A DNA stretch of 64,000 bases from an uncultured Acidobacteriaceae bacterium (lineage in GTDB: Bacteria > Acidobacteriota > Terriglobia > Terriglobales > Acidobacteriaceae). Positions 7,898 through 16,352 of the stretch are shown in pieces. The stretch lies in the NCBI GenBank assembly GCA_903849645.1, contig CAINJJ010000009.1, positions 310,001 to 374,000 of the forward strand, read 5' to 3'. The first letter of the stretch is position 1. Every line of letters begins with the position of its first letter. The notes beneath the pieces were generated by a model. That model worked only from the letters and a program-made list of their open reading frames with translations. It was not told the DNA's origin and searched no databases. The translations under genes and the position numbers were made by a program.

Positions 7898-9028
7898 ATG
7901 GCCAACCTCTCCCGCCGGGATTTTCTCGTGACCGCCTCCGCCGCTACTCTTGCCGCTACCGCCGCACCCGCCTTCGCAGCCGCATCGCGACAGCGGGTGT
8001 TTATCGGCTCCAACACGCCTGAAGGCATTCTGGCCTTTGACTGGGACCCGGCCACGGCGGAGTTCACCGCGGCCGGCGTCGCCGCCAAGCTGGCCAACGT
8101 GGACTGGCTCACCTTTTCGCCGGGACGTGAGTTTCTCTTTGCCGCTTCAGAGGTGGACTCGTTCAACGGCAAGGCTACGGGCGAAGTGGCAAGCTTCAGC
8201 GTTGCCGGCGGCCAGTTGAAGCCGCTCTCCGCGCAGAACTCCGCCGCCACGGGCACCTGTCATGTGGCGCTGGACCACTCGGGGCGGGTGCTGCTCTCGG
8301 CGGACTACGGAGGCGGGGCAGCGGCCAGTTTTCTGATCGAAGACGGCAAGCTGAGTCCCGCGGTCTGGACCGAGCACTTTACCGGTCATGGCCCCGTGGC
8401 CGACCGGCAACAGAGCGCCCATGCCCACTTCGCGTCCTTCTCGCCCGACAACCGCTTCGCGTATATCAATGACCTGGGCAGCGACCAGATTCACATCTTC
8501 AGCCTGGACGCGAAGACGGCCAGGCTCACCGCAGCGGGCAGCTACCAGGCCCACCCCGGCGACGGTCCGCGCACCTTGCACTTCCACCCCAACGGCCACA
8601 CCGCCTACTCCATCAATGAACTGTCGTCGATTGTGGACGTGCTGGCGTGGAGCAAGGCGGACGGCAGCCTGACGCTCCAGACCCGGATTCCGCTGCTCGA
8701 AGAGGGCTCAACGGGCGAGAGCCGGGCCTGCGATACGGTCATCAGCAAAAACGGCGGAAACGTCTACTTCGCCAATCGCTTTCACGACTTTATTTATGCA
8801 TTCCGCGCCGATGTAAAGACGGGCGCGCTGACGCCCATCGGGCGCACCGGTTCCGGCGGCAAGATTCCGCGCAACTTTGTGCTGGATCCTACCGAGCGGT
8901 GGATGCTGGTGGCCAATCAGAATTCAAGCCTGGTGAGCGTCTTTGCCCGCGACCCCGAGACAGGCGCGCTGGCCAATGAGGGCAAGAGCTTCCCCGTTCC
9001 CGCGCCCATGTGCATCCTGTTCGCGTGA
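7898..9028 (+). CDS. Lactonase-family seven-bladed beta-propeller (6-phosphogluconolactonase-like), Tat-exported
   Basis: A 376-residue protein starting with a twin-arginine signal (SRRDFLVTASAATLAATAAP), followed by repeated propeller blades of the Pgl/YbhE lactonase type (for example HVALDHSGRVLLSADYGGG, ARLTAAGSYQAHPGDGPRTL, NFVLDPTERWMLVANQNSS). Cytoplasmic Pgl opens 6-phosphogluconolactone. An exported member is more likely to act on an unphosphorylated sugar lactone in the periplasm, which is inference. The start is the ATG at the Tat signal. It ends 14 bases before the convergent membrane-protein gene. Confidence 0.8.
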   Translation: MANLSRRDFLVTASAATLAATAAPAFAAASRQRVFIGSNTPEGILAFDWDPATAEFTAAGVAAKLANVDWLTFSPGREFLFAASEVDSFNGKATGEVASFSVAGGQLKPLSAQNSAATGTCHVALDHSGRVLLSADYGGGAAASFLIEDGKLSPAVWTEHFTGHGPVADRQQSAHAHFASFSPDNRFAYINDLGSDQIHIFSLDAKTARLTAAGSYQAHPGDGPRTLHFHPNGHTAYSINELSSIVDVLAWSKADGSLTLQTRIPLLEEGSTGESRACDTVISKNGGNVYFANRFHDFIYAFRADVKTGALTPIGRTGSGGKIPRNFVLDPTERWMLVANQNSSLVSVFARDPETGALANEGKSFPVPAPMCILFA

Positions 9029-9042
9029 GTTGCGGTGGCGCT

Positions 9043-9720
9043 TCAGCCTTTGGACTTGTTGCCAAAGAGAGCGAAAACGAGCCCCGCAGCGGCGCCGACA
9101 AGAGGACCTACCAGGAGAAAAAACGTGATGGAATTGAGCGAGTGCACAAGCGCCTGGGTGGCCGGGTTGCCAATCGCGAGCCCTTCATACTTCTTCCACG
9201 TCCAGGTATCCTGAGAAGCCTGTGCAGGTCCTGCAAGGTAGAACTGCCCAAGCAGTGCACTGGAAACAATGAGGCAACTGACCATCGCGCTCCAGGCGGC
9301 GCTGAGCATTCCTATTCCGGCGGTGCCCGCGACGCGCGCCCCGCGCAAGCCTACCAGGCCCCAGACAATGGCGGTGGCCACAAACAGACCCTTGGCCCAT
9401 GAGCCAGCCTGCGTGCCGTCTTCAGAGGAAGCCTGCGAAGAGAGAAAAATCTCCGCCACCAGGAGGGCTCCCCCCAGGATGCCCAGCATGGTTCCCGTTC
9501 CCATGGCCTTCTTTACTGCTTGATCGGCGCTGTCGGCTAGCCAGAAGATGATGGCCATATAGCCCACCAGGCTGACCGCCGGATCGATGGCGACGGAGCC
9601 GTTGACCGGCAGATTGATCACATCCTGCCAGGGCCAGATCCGCAGGCCGAGGACGGCGAGGTTGGCGACTGCCAGCAGCAACAGGGGAACTCTTAACGTT
9701 GGCTGCGCGCTGCTGCCCAT
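9043..9720 (-). CDS. Conserved multi-pass membrane protein of unknown function
   Basis: A 225-residue protein with about five or six hydrophobic segments (for example VPLLLLAVANLAVLGLRIWP, SLVGYMAIIFWLADSA, MLGILGGALLVAEIF, SLNSITFFLLVGPLVGAAAG). I do not recognise the family. The ATG at 9720 follows AGGAAAG at good spacing; the frame is open a further 36 codons upstream but without a better start. It is convergent with the lactonase gene. No conserved catalytic residues stand out. Confidence 0.6.
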   Translation of the reverse strand: MGSSAQPTLRVPLLLLAVANLAVLGLRIWPWQDVINLPVNGSVAIDPAVSLVGYMAIIFWLADSADQAVKKAMGTGTMLGILGGALLVAEIFLSSQASSEDGTQAGSWAKGLFVATAIVWGLVGLRGARVAGTAGIGMLSAAWSAMVSCLIVSSALLGQFYLAGPAQASQDTWTWKKYEGLAIGNPATQALVHSLNSITFFLLVGPLVGAAAGLVFALFGNKSKG

Positions 9721-9906
9721 CGGGTCTTTCCTCGTATCTCTTTCTTGATAATTTCCAGCAGAAAGCTGGACTGAACGCTCAAACAGTCTAAATCCAGAAC
9801 CCCCCATTCGCTGTCCAAAAATGGGCATGGTTGCCGGGCTGGGAGATTTCAGCCGCGCTTTTCGCTGGGGTCAAACCTGCCCCGCAACTACGCGCTGCTC
9901 TTACGG

Positions 9907-10833
9907 CTAGGCGCCCATCAGAGCAGGACTGCCAAAAGCCGCCTGCGGCGTGTCTTCCTCTGCAGCCGAAGCGACCGGCACGTGAGCCAGTTCCCAGGCA
10001 GAGCGGTCCTTGAGCAGGCGCGAAACCAGGGCGGTGTGCATGGCGTGGCCTGCGCGCTCGGCAACCACGTGACCCTCGATGCGCCGTCCGGCCAGGGCCA
10101 GGTCGCCAATCAGGTCGAGCACCTTGTGGCGGACGTACTCGTCGGGAAAGCGCAGCGGACCGTTCTCCGGCCCTCTGGCTCCCAGGACAATGGCGTTCTC
10201 GGGGCCGGCGCCGCGGATGAGGCCCATGTCGCGAAGGCGCTGCTCGTCCGCCTTGTAGCCGAAGGTGCGGGCCGGCGCAATGGCGGCGCCGTAGGTCTCA
10301 GCCGCCAGGTCGATGCAGGCCCGCTGCTGGCCGATGGGCGCGGGAAAGTCGATTGCGTATTGGATGCTGTATCCGGAGCCGGGATAGACCCCGATGAACT
10401 TGTTGCCTTCGCGGACCTCGATCGGCCGCAACACGCGAATGGTCTCGCGCCGGCGGCGCTGGGTGCGGATGCCCGCACTCTGAAATGCTTCTACGTAGGG
10501 CAAGGCGCTGCCGTCGAGGATGGGCAGCTCCAGGTTGTCGAGTTCGACGATGACGTTGTCCACGCCCATGCCGATCAGGGATGAGAGCAGGTGCTCCGTC
10601 GTGGAAATGAGCACGCCCTGCCGCATGAGGCTGGTGGCGTAGCTGACCTTGGCCACGTTGCGTCCGTTGGCGGGGATTTCGAAGTTGTCCAGATCGACGC
10701 GGCGGAAGACGATGCCCGAGCCGGCGGGCGCGGGCAACAGCCGCATGGTGACCGGTGCGCCGGAGTGAAGCCCCACTCCGATGAACTCAAGAGGGGCGGC
10801 GATCGTCTGCTCAAGATGCGCGAAACTTGCCAA
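9907..10833 (-). CDS. lpxC: UDP-3-O-acyl-N-acetylglucosamine deacetylase
   Basis: Catalyses the committed step of lipid A synthesis, removing acetate from UDP-3-O-acyl-GlcNAc with a zinc ion. All key residues are visible: TTEHLLSSL (E80, H81), RHKVLDLIGDLAL (H236, D240) and AGHAMH (H263), at nearly E. coli numbering. At 308 residues it is normal length. The start is TTG at 10833, preceded by AAAGGA. The gene is alone, not in a division or lpx cluster. A perfect 25-base inverted repeat lies 30 bases upstream of the start, possibly regulatory. Its presence implies an LPS-type outer membrane. Confidence 0.95.
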   Translation of the reverse strand: MASFAHLEQTIAAPLEFIGVGLHSGAPVTMRLLPAPAGSGIVFRRVDLDNFEIPANGRNVAKVSYATSLMRQGVLISTTEHLLSSLIGMGVDNVIVELDNLELPILDGSALPYVEAFQSAGIRTQRRRRETIRVLRPIEVREGNKFIGVYPGSGYSIQYAIDFPAPIGQQRACIDLAAETYGAAIAPARTFGYKADEQRLRDMGLIRGAGPENAIVLGARGPENGPLRFPDEYVRHKVLDLIGDLALAGRRIEGHVVAERAGHAMHTALVSRLLKDRSAWELAHVPVASAAEEDTPQAAFGSPALMGA

Positions 10834-10862
10834 ATAAATCCTTTGATGAAGGCAGAAAATTA

Positions 10863-10887
10863 CAGCGTCTGATTAGATTAGACGCTG
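10863..10887. promoter_or_regulatory. Perfect inverted repeat in the lpxC leader
   Basis: CAGCGTCT and AGACGCTG form perfect 8-base arms around a 9-base AT-rich spacer. Reading toward lpxC, the second arm is followed by TAATTTTCT, so the element could be an attenuator hairpin. It could equally be a repressor operator. Nothing upstream on the minus strand needs a terminator here. Confidence 0.5.
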
Positions 10888-11040
10888 CACATCATCCTCG
10901 TCCTGTGCCATTTTTGCCACAGTCTGCGCCAGCCGGACCACCAATTCAGATCCATGCTGCTCCTCCGGGTTGTGCTAACCATCGTAGAATCAGATTGCCT
11001 CCGGGTCTTCCGGGGTACATTTGAGCCAGGGGGTCGCCGA

Positions 11041-12207
11041 ATGCCCACCTTGATTGAACCAGCCGTCCCCATGCGCGCCCTGCTTGCCGGGGCGCGCCGC
11101 AGCCAGCCCGCGCTGCTCGAACTGATCCAGAAACTGGTGCGCGCCGAGTCGCCCTCGGACGACAAAGCTGCCGTGGACGCCTGCGTCGCGCTGGCCGCAG
11201 ATCAGGCCAAAGCACTGGGCGGGCGGGTCAGGCTCCACCGTCAGCGGTCGTTTGGCAACGTGCTGGAGGCGCGCTTCGGGCCGAAATCGAAGACCGGCGC
11301 GGCAGGCCGAACGCTGCTTTTAGGCCATCTGGATACGGTGTGGCCGCTGGGAACGCTCAAGTCGATGCCGTGCCGGGTGGCGGGGGGCAGGCTGTGGGGC
11401 CCGGGCACGCTGGACATGAAGGCGGGTGTCGCCATGGCCTTCTCAGCCCTGGAGATGCTGGCCGAAGCGAGCCTGCTGAAGAGCGAGATTGTGCTGCTGC
11501 TCAACAGCGATGAGGAGGTGGGCAGCCCGGTGTCGCGGCCCATCACGGAGGCCATTGCAAAGGAGTGCGGGGCTGTCTTTGTGCTTGAGCCGGCCCAGGG
11601 ACTGGCCTATAAAACGGCGCGGAAGGGCACCGGGAACTGGCGCATCGACGTGGCCGGGGTGGCCGCCCACGCCGGGGTGGACTTTGGCAAAGGGGTGAGC
11701 GCGCTGCGCGAACTGGCGCGGCAGATAGAGATAATCAGCGGCTGGACCGACCTCGGACGCGGCCTCACGGTCAGTGTTGGCGTGGCGGGCGCAGGCTCCA
11801 AGAGCAACGTGATTCCCGCCGAGGCGTGGGCCGAGGTGGATGTAAGGATTGCGCGCAAGGGCGACGGCGCCCGCATCGAGCGCAAGTTCGCCCGGCTCAA
11901 GCCCCGGCTCAAGGGGGCTTCGTTGACAGTCACCGGCGGCATCAACCGCCCGCCGATGGAGCGAACCAGAGGCACAGTGAAGCTCTACCGGCAGGCGCGG
12001 GCACTGGCCGGGGAGCTTGGATTCCAGTTGGACGAGGCCGCGACCGGAGGCGCATCGGACGGCAACTTCACCTCGGCGCTCGGCATTGCCACTCTGGACG
12101 GGATGGGAGCGGTGGGTGAGGGAGCGCACGCCGCGCACGAATCCATAGTGATCGAGCACCTGGCTCCGCGAACCGCCCTGCTGGCGGGACTGCTGGCGGC
12201 GCGCTGA
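11041..12207 (+). CDS. M20-family metallopeptidase (glutamate carboxypeptidase / CPG2-like)
   Basis: A 388-residue cytosolic-type M20 peptidase. Visible metal and catalytic motifs: LLLGHLDTVWPLGT (His-x-Asp), GPGTLDMKAGVAMA (bridging Asp), LLLNSDEEVGSP (the Glu-Glu pair, general base and zinc ligand) and the C-terminal GEGAHAAHESI zinc His region. A dimerisation lid domain lies between (about residues 190-300). M20 members of this subgroup cleave C-terminal glutamate or related amides; the substrate is not defined. The start ATG follows AGGGGG. There is no signal peptide. It is convergent with the TauE/SafE gene. Confidence 0.85.
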   Translation: MPTLIEPAVPMRALLAGARRSQPALLELIQKLVRAESPSDDKAAVDACVALAADQAKALGGRVRLHRQRSFGNVLEARFGPKSKTGAAGRTLLLGHLDTVWPLGTLKSMPCRVAGGRLWGPGTLDMKAGVAMAFSALEMLAEASLLKSEIVLLLNSDEEVGSPVSRPITEAIAKECGAVFVLEPAQGLAYKTARKGTGNWRIDVAGVAAHAGVDFGKGVSALRELARQIEIISGWTDLGRGLTVSVGVAGAGSKSNVIPAEAWAEVDVRIARKGDGARIERKFARLKPRLKGASLTVTGGINRPPMERTRGTVKLYRQARALAGELGFQLDEAATGGASDGNFTSALGIATLDGMGAVGEGAHAAHESIVIEHLAPRTALLAGLLAAR

Positions 12208-12244
12208 GCGGGCTGAAGCGGCTCGCGGCCGGGCTTGATCCCGT

Positions 12245-13048
12245 CTATGGATGCTGCAGATAGTTCTGCAGGAAGAAGTAGCCGGCGGTGACAAAGCCGA
12301 TGGCCGCGACGGTCCAGCGCATGGCGCGCTGATTGACCTTGCGGCTGAAGTGAGCGCCCAGATAGCCGCCCGCCGCGGCAAGGATGGCCATGACGAGGCA
12401 GAAGCGCCATTCCACGCGACCAGCCAGCATGAAGCTCACCGCGGGAATGCCGATGGAAACGGCCGCCGTGAGCACCTTGAGGGCGTTCATCTCGTGGATG
12501 TCGTGGACGCCGCAGATGCCAAACAGGGCCATGGCCAGAAAGCCTCCTCCGGCGCCGAAATAGCCCACATAGACACTGACGGCCACCATGCCGATGACCA
12601 GGGCGGTGTTGTAGCGGCGCCCCTCGGACAGCGCGGCCAGCCAGCGGCCCAGCGGAAAGCTCAAGACAAACATGACCGCGGCAAAGAGCAGGAGCCAGGG
12701 CAGCAGCTCGCGAAAGCGCTTGTTGCCGGTGTGGAGCAGCAGGTACCCGCCCACCCAGCCGCCCACGCCGGAGGCCAGTCCCAGCGGAGCCAGCTTCCAG
12801 CCGTAGGAGCGCAACTGCTGGCGGAAGGCGACCAGGGAGGTCAACTGGCCGGGCCAGAGGGCCACGGTATTCGTGGCCTGCGCCGTCACCGCGCCCACCC
12901 CGGCGGCGGTGGTGCTGGCGATCAGGGCGGGGAGCGAAAGAAACGAGCCGCCCCCGGCGATGGTGTTGAGCACACCGGCAAAAAAGGAGGCAGCGGGCAG
13001 CCAGCAGGCGCGCAAAAGGTGGAGCAGAACCGGAATCATATCCAACAC
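12245..13048 (-). CDS. TauE/SafE-family membrane exporter
   Basis: A 267-residue protein with about eight membrane segments and the duplicated TauE/SafE core motifs FFAGVLNTIAGGGSFLSLPA and GYFGAGGGFLAMALFGI. Family members are thought to move sulfite, sulfoacetate or other small organic anions. The substrate cannot be read here, since no sulfur-metabolism gene is adjacent. The longest frame starts at a GTG (13048); an ATG three codons later (13039) is equally possible and neither has a strong ribosome site. Confidence 0.8.
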   Translation of the reverse strand: MLDMIPVLLHLLRACWLPAASFFAGVLNTIAGGGSFLSLPALIASTTAAGVGAVTAQATNTVALWPGQLTSLVAFRQQLRSYGWKLAPLGLASGVGGWVGGYLLLHTGNKRFRELLPWLLLFAAVMFVLSFPLGRWLAALSEGRRYNTALVIGMVAVSVYVGYFGAGGGFLAMALFGICGVHDIHEMNALKVLTAAVSIGIPAVSFMLAGRVEWRFCLVMAILAAAGGYLGAHFSRKVNQRAMRWTVAAIGFVTAGYFFLQNYLQHP

Positions 13049-13059
13049 TTATATAACCT

Positions 13060-13101
13060 GCATCCATAAGGACGCATAAGGGTTTCCGCTTATGTGGATG
13101 C
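13060..13101. promoter_or_regulatory. Inverted repeat between tauE-like and FKBP genes
   Basis: GCATCCATAAG (13060-13070) is an imperfect inverted copy of CTTATGTGGATGC (13089-13101), and CATAAG (13075-13080) also pairs with CTTATG (13089-13094). It sits in the divergent intergenic region, where an operator for one or both genes would be expected. The role is inference. Confidence 0.35.
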
Positions 13102-13191
13102 GAAGGGCCAGGCTGCATGCTGAAGCACAAGGTTGGCGGGGGTTCCGGCCTGATAAACTGCACCCACGCAACACCCGGAGTGAAATCAAGC

Positions 13192-13974
13192 ATGAAACAC
13201 ACTTTGCTTATCCTTTTGTTGGCGGCCAGTGGCGCGGGAGCACTTGCACAAGCGCCCGCCAAGGCGACTTCCGCCGCCGCCAAGCCCGCTGTCAAGACTG
13301 CCACGGCCGCGCATCCGGCAGGCGCGGCGGCCGCCACCAGCATCAAGCTGCCTCCCGGAATTCCCCCGGTCAAGGGGCTGCAGAAGTCGCTCTTTACCCT
13401 CAAGTACCAGGACATCAAGATCGGGACCGGCGCGGACGCCGAGCCCAACAAAATGTACCAGGTGGCTTATACCGGTTGGCTGGCGGCCGACGGGCACAAG
13501 TTCGACGCCTCGGCCGACCACATTGCCCCGGTGATGGACAAGGACGGCAAGCCGGTGCTGGACGCTGACGGAAAGCCCAAGCTCGGCGACGTGGTGCCGT
13601 TCACGTTTCCCCAGGGCTTTGGGCGCGTCATTCCAGGCTGGGACCAGGGCTTTGAAGGGATGAAGATCGGCGGCAAGCGCCGCCTGTTCATTCCCTGGCA
13701 ACTGGCCTATGGCGCGCGCGGGCGGCCCGGACCGGACCCGGCTCACCCGGTGATTCCCGGCAAGGCCGACCTGATCTTTGACGTCGAACTGGTGGCCATC
13801 ACCGAACTGCCCATGCCGGCCAATCATCCCGGCATCAGCGGGCTGCCGGGTGGAGCCCGTCCGGCTGGAGCGCCCACGGCTCCCGCCGCACCCGCTCCAA
13901 GTGCCGCTCCCGCAGCCGCTGCCGCTCCGGCGCAGCCTGCCGCCGGCGCTCCTGCGGCGCCGCAGCCCAAATAG
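13192..13974 (+). CDS. Exported FKBP-type peptidyl-prolyl cis-trans isomerase
   Basis: A 260-residue protein: signal peptide (MKHTLLILLLAASGAGALA), an Ala/Lys/Thr-rich linker, one FKBP domain (about residues 70-205: YTGWLAADGHKFDAS, GFGRVIPGWDQGFEGMKIGG, RRLFIPWQLAYGARG, DLIFDVELVAI) and an Ala/Pro-rich tail. It would speed proline isomerisation during periplasmic or outer-membrane protein folding. An insert of about 20 residues (MDKDGKPVLDADGKPKLGD) follows the substrate loop, with a short internal near-repeat of KDGKPVL/ADGKPKL. A strong hairpin follows the stop codon. Confidence 0.9.
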   Translation: MKHTLLILLLAASGAGALAQAPAKATSAAAKPAVKTATAAHPAGAAAATSIKLPPGIPPVKGLQKSLFTLKYQDIKIGTGADAEPNKMYQVAYTGWLAADGHKFDASADHIAPVMDKDGKPVLDADGKPKLGDVVPFTFPQGFGRVIPGWDQGFEGMKIGGKRRLFIPWQLAYGARGRPGPDPAHPVIPGKADLIFDVELVAITELPMPANHPGISGLPGGARPAGAPTAPAAPAPSAAPAAAAAPAQPAAGAPAAPQPK

Positions 13975-13987
13975 CTTGCAACACCCA

Positions 13988-14017
13988 CTCCCAGGCCTCG
14001 ACCCCGAGGCCTGGGAG
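13988..14017. terminator. Bidirectional hairpin between FKBP and ABC ATPase genes
   Basis: A perfect 13-base-pair stem, CTCCCAGGCCTCG with CGAGGCCTGGGAG, closes a four-base loop 13 bases after the FKBP stop and before the convergent ATPase stop. There is no clean T-tract on either side, but position and strength fit a shared transcription stop. Confidence 0.6.
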
Positions 14018-14071
14018 ACCCTTCTACCCAAAGAAACCATCGCTCCAGTCCCGCTCACGCGGAAGGCCGGT

Positions 14072-14875
14072 TCAGGCCGTGATCGTGGGTAGCTCAGGAG
14101 TGGCGGCAATGAGCTGGCGCGTGTACTCCTGCTGCGGCTCTGCACAAAGTGAGACGGCTTCGCCGGTCTCCACCAGCCGGCCAGCCTGCATGACCGCGAT
14201 GCGTGTGCTGAGATAGCGCACCAGCGGCATGGAGTGGGAGATGAACAGATAGGTCAGCCCGTAGTCCTGCTGGAGCCGGCGCAGCAGGTTGATGATCTGG
14301 GCGCCGACACTCACGTCGAGCGCGGAGACCGGCTCATCGAGGATGAGGAGCTTTGGCCGCAGAGCCAGGGCGCGGGCAATGTTGATGCGCTGGCGCTGGC
14401 CGCCGGAGAACTCGTGGGGATAGCGTCCGAGGGCTGAGTCGTCGAGTCCCACCTCGGCGAGCAACTGGACGGCGCGGGCGCGCATGGCTGCCTTGCCCTG
14501 CGCAGCGCCCGGCTCGACTCCGTGAATGATCCAGGGTTCGGTGACGATTTCCAAAACCTTCATGCGCGGGTTGAGGGCGGCATAGGGGTCCTGAAAGACA
14601 GGCTGCATCTGGCGGCGCAGGCGGTGCATCTCCGCGCTGGACGCGCGGGCCACATCGACGCCGTCCACACGGACCACGCCCGCGGTGGGCTTGACCAGGC
14701 CCAGGATCATGCGGGCGACGGTGGTCTTGCCCGACCCGGACTCGCCCACCAGCCCGAGCGTCTCGCCGGGCTCGATGGAGAAGGAGACGGCATCCACGAC
14801 GGCGCGCTGCGTGGTCCCGAGTCCCAGCCGCTGGGGATAGCTCTTCGAGACCGAGACCAATTCGACGAGGGCCAT
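14072..14875 (-). CDS. Orphan peptide-type ABC transporter ATPase (OppF/DppF-like)
   Basis: A 267-residue ATPase with Walker A GESGSGKTT (about residues 42-50), the Q-loop, signature motif FSGGQRQRINIARALA, Walker B LLILDEPVSALD and the H-loop SH. The sequence is closest in pattern to the dipeptide/oligopeptide subfamily. No partner ATPase, permease or binding protein is nearby, so it must work with subunits encoded elsewhere or is a relic. No Shine-Dalgarno is obvious before the ATG. Confidence 0.85.
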   Translation of the reverse strand: MALVELVSVSKSYPQRLGLGTTQRAVVDAVSFSIEPGETLGLVGESGSGKTTVARMILGLVKPTAGVVRVDGVDVARASSAEMHRLRRQMQPVFQDPYAALNPRMKVLEIVTEPWIIHGVEPGAAQGKAAMRARAVQLLAEVGLDDSALGRYPHEFSGGQRQRINIARALALRPKLLILDEPVSALDVSVGAQIINLLRRLQQDYGLTYLFISHSMPLVRYLSTRIAVMQAGRLVETGEAVSLCAEPQQEYTRQLIAATPELPTITA

Positions 14876-15091
14876 GAGTGGATGCTACCGGAAAAGCGCC
14901 CATCTGGTTCCAAATCCCCAGGGGAGCGCACCCGGCTTTCGAGGAGACACCAGGAGAACACTCCTCAGGGCTGAGGGTTTGCTTCAGGTTGTTGAAAAGA
15001 ATTGACGCACGGAGGCGGCTGGCAATGATACAAAGGCAGGCAAAGCTCCCGCACGGGCGATTCCCCGCCCCGCGGCCGGCGAGGAGGCATT

Positions 15092-16267
15092 ATGGCGAAG
15101 TTTCGCGTTCTGGCGTTGGATGGCGGCGGTTCCTGGGCGTTGATCCAGGTGAAGGCGCTGATTGATCTGTATGGCGCAAATGCAACCGGGCACGATGTGC
15201 TGCGGGATTTTGACCTGGCGGCGGGCAACTCCGGCGGCAGCATTGTGCTGGGCGGGCTGGTGGAGGACATGCCGCTCGTTGCGCTGCACAACTTCTTTCT
15301 CAGCGAAGCGACGCGCAAGAGCGTCTTCAAGCAGAAGCCGTTTCACATTCCCGGAACGCCGAAGTACGACACGGCGCAGAAGCTGGTGGGGCTCCATGCG
15401 GCGCTGCCCAAGCGCGGCGGGATGCTGCTGGCGGACGCGGCGGCGGACATTTTAAGCACCCAGACGGGCAAGCCGATCCACCTGCTGATTGTGGGCTTTG
15501 ACTATGACTGCAACCGGGCGCGGCTGTTCCGTTCGGCGGCGGCGAGCGGCCCGGCCTGGGGAGACGGGGATACGTCGCAGGTGAAACTGGCGGAGGCGAT
15601 TCACGCCTCGACCAACGCGCCGGTGCTGTTCTTTGACAAGCCGGCGCAGTTTCCCAGCGAGCCGGCCAAGCGCTACTGGGATGGGGCGATCACGGGGTGC
15701 AACAATCCGATCTTGCCGGCGGTGACGGAGGCGGTGGTGCTGGGCAATGCGCCCACTTCGATTGCGGCACTGAGCATTGGGACGGGGACCGTGAGCCTGC
15801 CGCAGGCTCCGGCGGGGGCGGCCCAGCAGGTGTATTATGCGCCGGCGGAGGACCCCGGCCTGCTGCATGACCTGGAGAAGATTGCGGGAGCGATTGTGGA
15901 CGATCCGCCGGACGCGGGGAGCTTTGTGGCCCATGTGATGACGGGTGGATCGCCGGGCCTGCCGGCCCCGGTTGACAGCCGCATTGTGCGCATGTGCCCG
16001 ATGGTTGCGCCGGTGCTGGACGCGGCGGGCAACTGGGGGTTGCCGAGCGGGCTGGACACCAACGCCTTTCACACGCTGGCGAACCTGGCGATGGATGCGG
16101 TGGACCAGGGGCAGGTGCAAGCGATCGAGAACTTTGCCGAGGTGTGGCTGCAGGACAAGGTCAACAACCAGCCGATCCGCTCCGGTGGGAACCACAAGAC
16201 GGAGCTGGGCCAGGACCACTATTCGCAGGCCAAGGCGGCATGGAACCTGGTGAAGCAGGGGCTGTGA
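15092..16267 (+). CDS. Patatin-like phospholipase
   Basis: A 391-residue patatin-fold acyl hydrolase. The oxyanion motif DGGGSWA (residues 10-16), the nucleophile elbow GNSGG (S47) and the catalytic WDGAITG (D197) are all present, giving the Ser-Asp dyad that hydrolyses phospholipids or other acyl esters. There is no signal peptide. GAGGAGG stands just upstream of the ATG. CapV-like antiphage phospholipases share this fold, but no cyclase or other CBASS gene is adjacent, so a lipid-turnover role is more likely. Confidence 0.85.
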   Translation: MAKFRVLALDGGGSWALIQVKALIDLYGANATGHDVLRDFDLAAGNSGGSIVLGGLVEDMPLVALHNFFLSEATRKSVFKQKPFHIPGTPKYDTAQKLVGLHAALPKRGGMLLADAAADILSTQTGKPIHLLIVGFDYDCNRARLFRSAAASGPAWGDGDTSQVKLAEAIHASTNAPVLFFDKPAQFPSEPAKRYWDGAITGCNNPILPAVTEAVVLGNAPTSIAALSIGTGTVSLPQAPAGAAQQVYYAPAEDPGLLHDLEKIAGAIVDDPPDAGSFVAHVMTGGSPGLPAPVDSRIVRMCPMVAPVLDAAGNWGLPSGLDTNAFHTLANLAMDAVDQGQVQAIENFAEVWLQDKVNNQPIRSGGNHKTELGQDHYSQAKAAWNLVKQGL

Positions 16268-16352
16268 ACAGCCCCCAGCCTCCGCACCTCGCGCGTGGAG
16301 AGCAGTGCGTCGAATTACGCGCGCCAACCTGAATCCAGACTGACCCTCCGTT

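Noticed and set aside
14072..14875. ABC ATPase as half of a complete oligopeptide importer
   Set aside because: No second ATPase, permease or binding protein gene lies on either side.
15092..16267. Patatin as part of a CBASS antiphage system
   Set aside because: No CD-NTase cyclase or other CBASS component is adjacent; only the phospholipase fold is shared.
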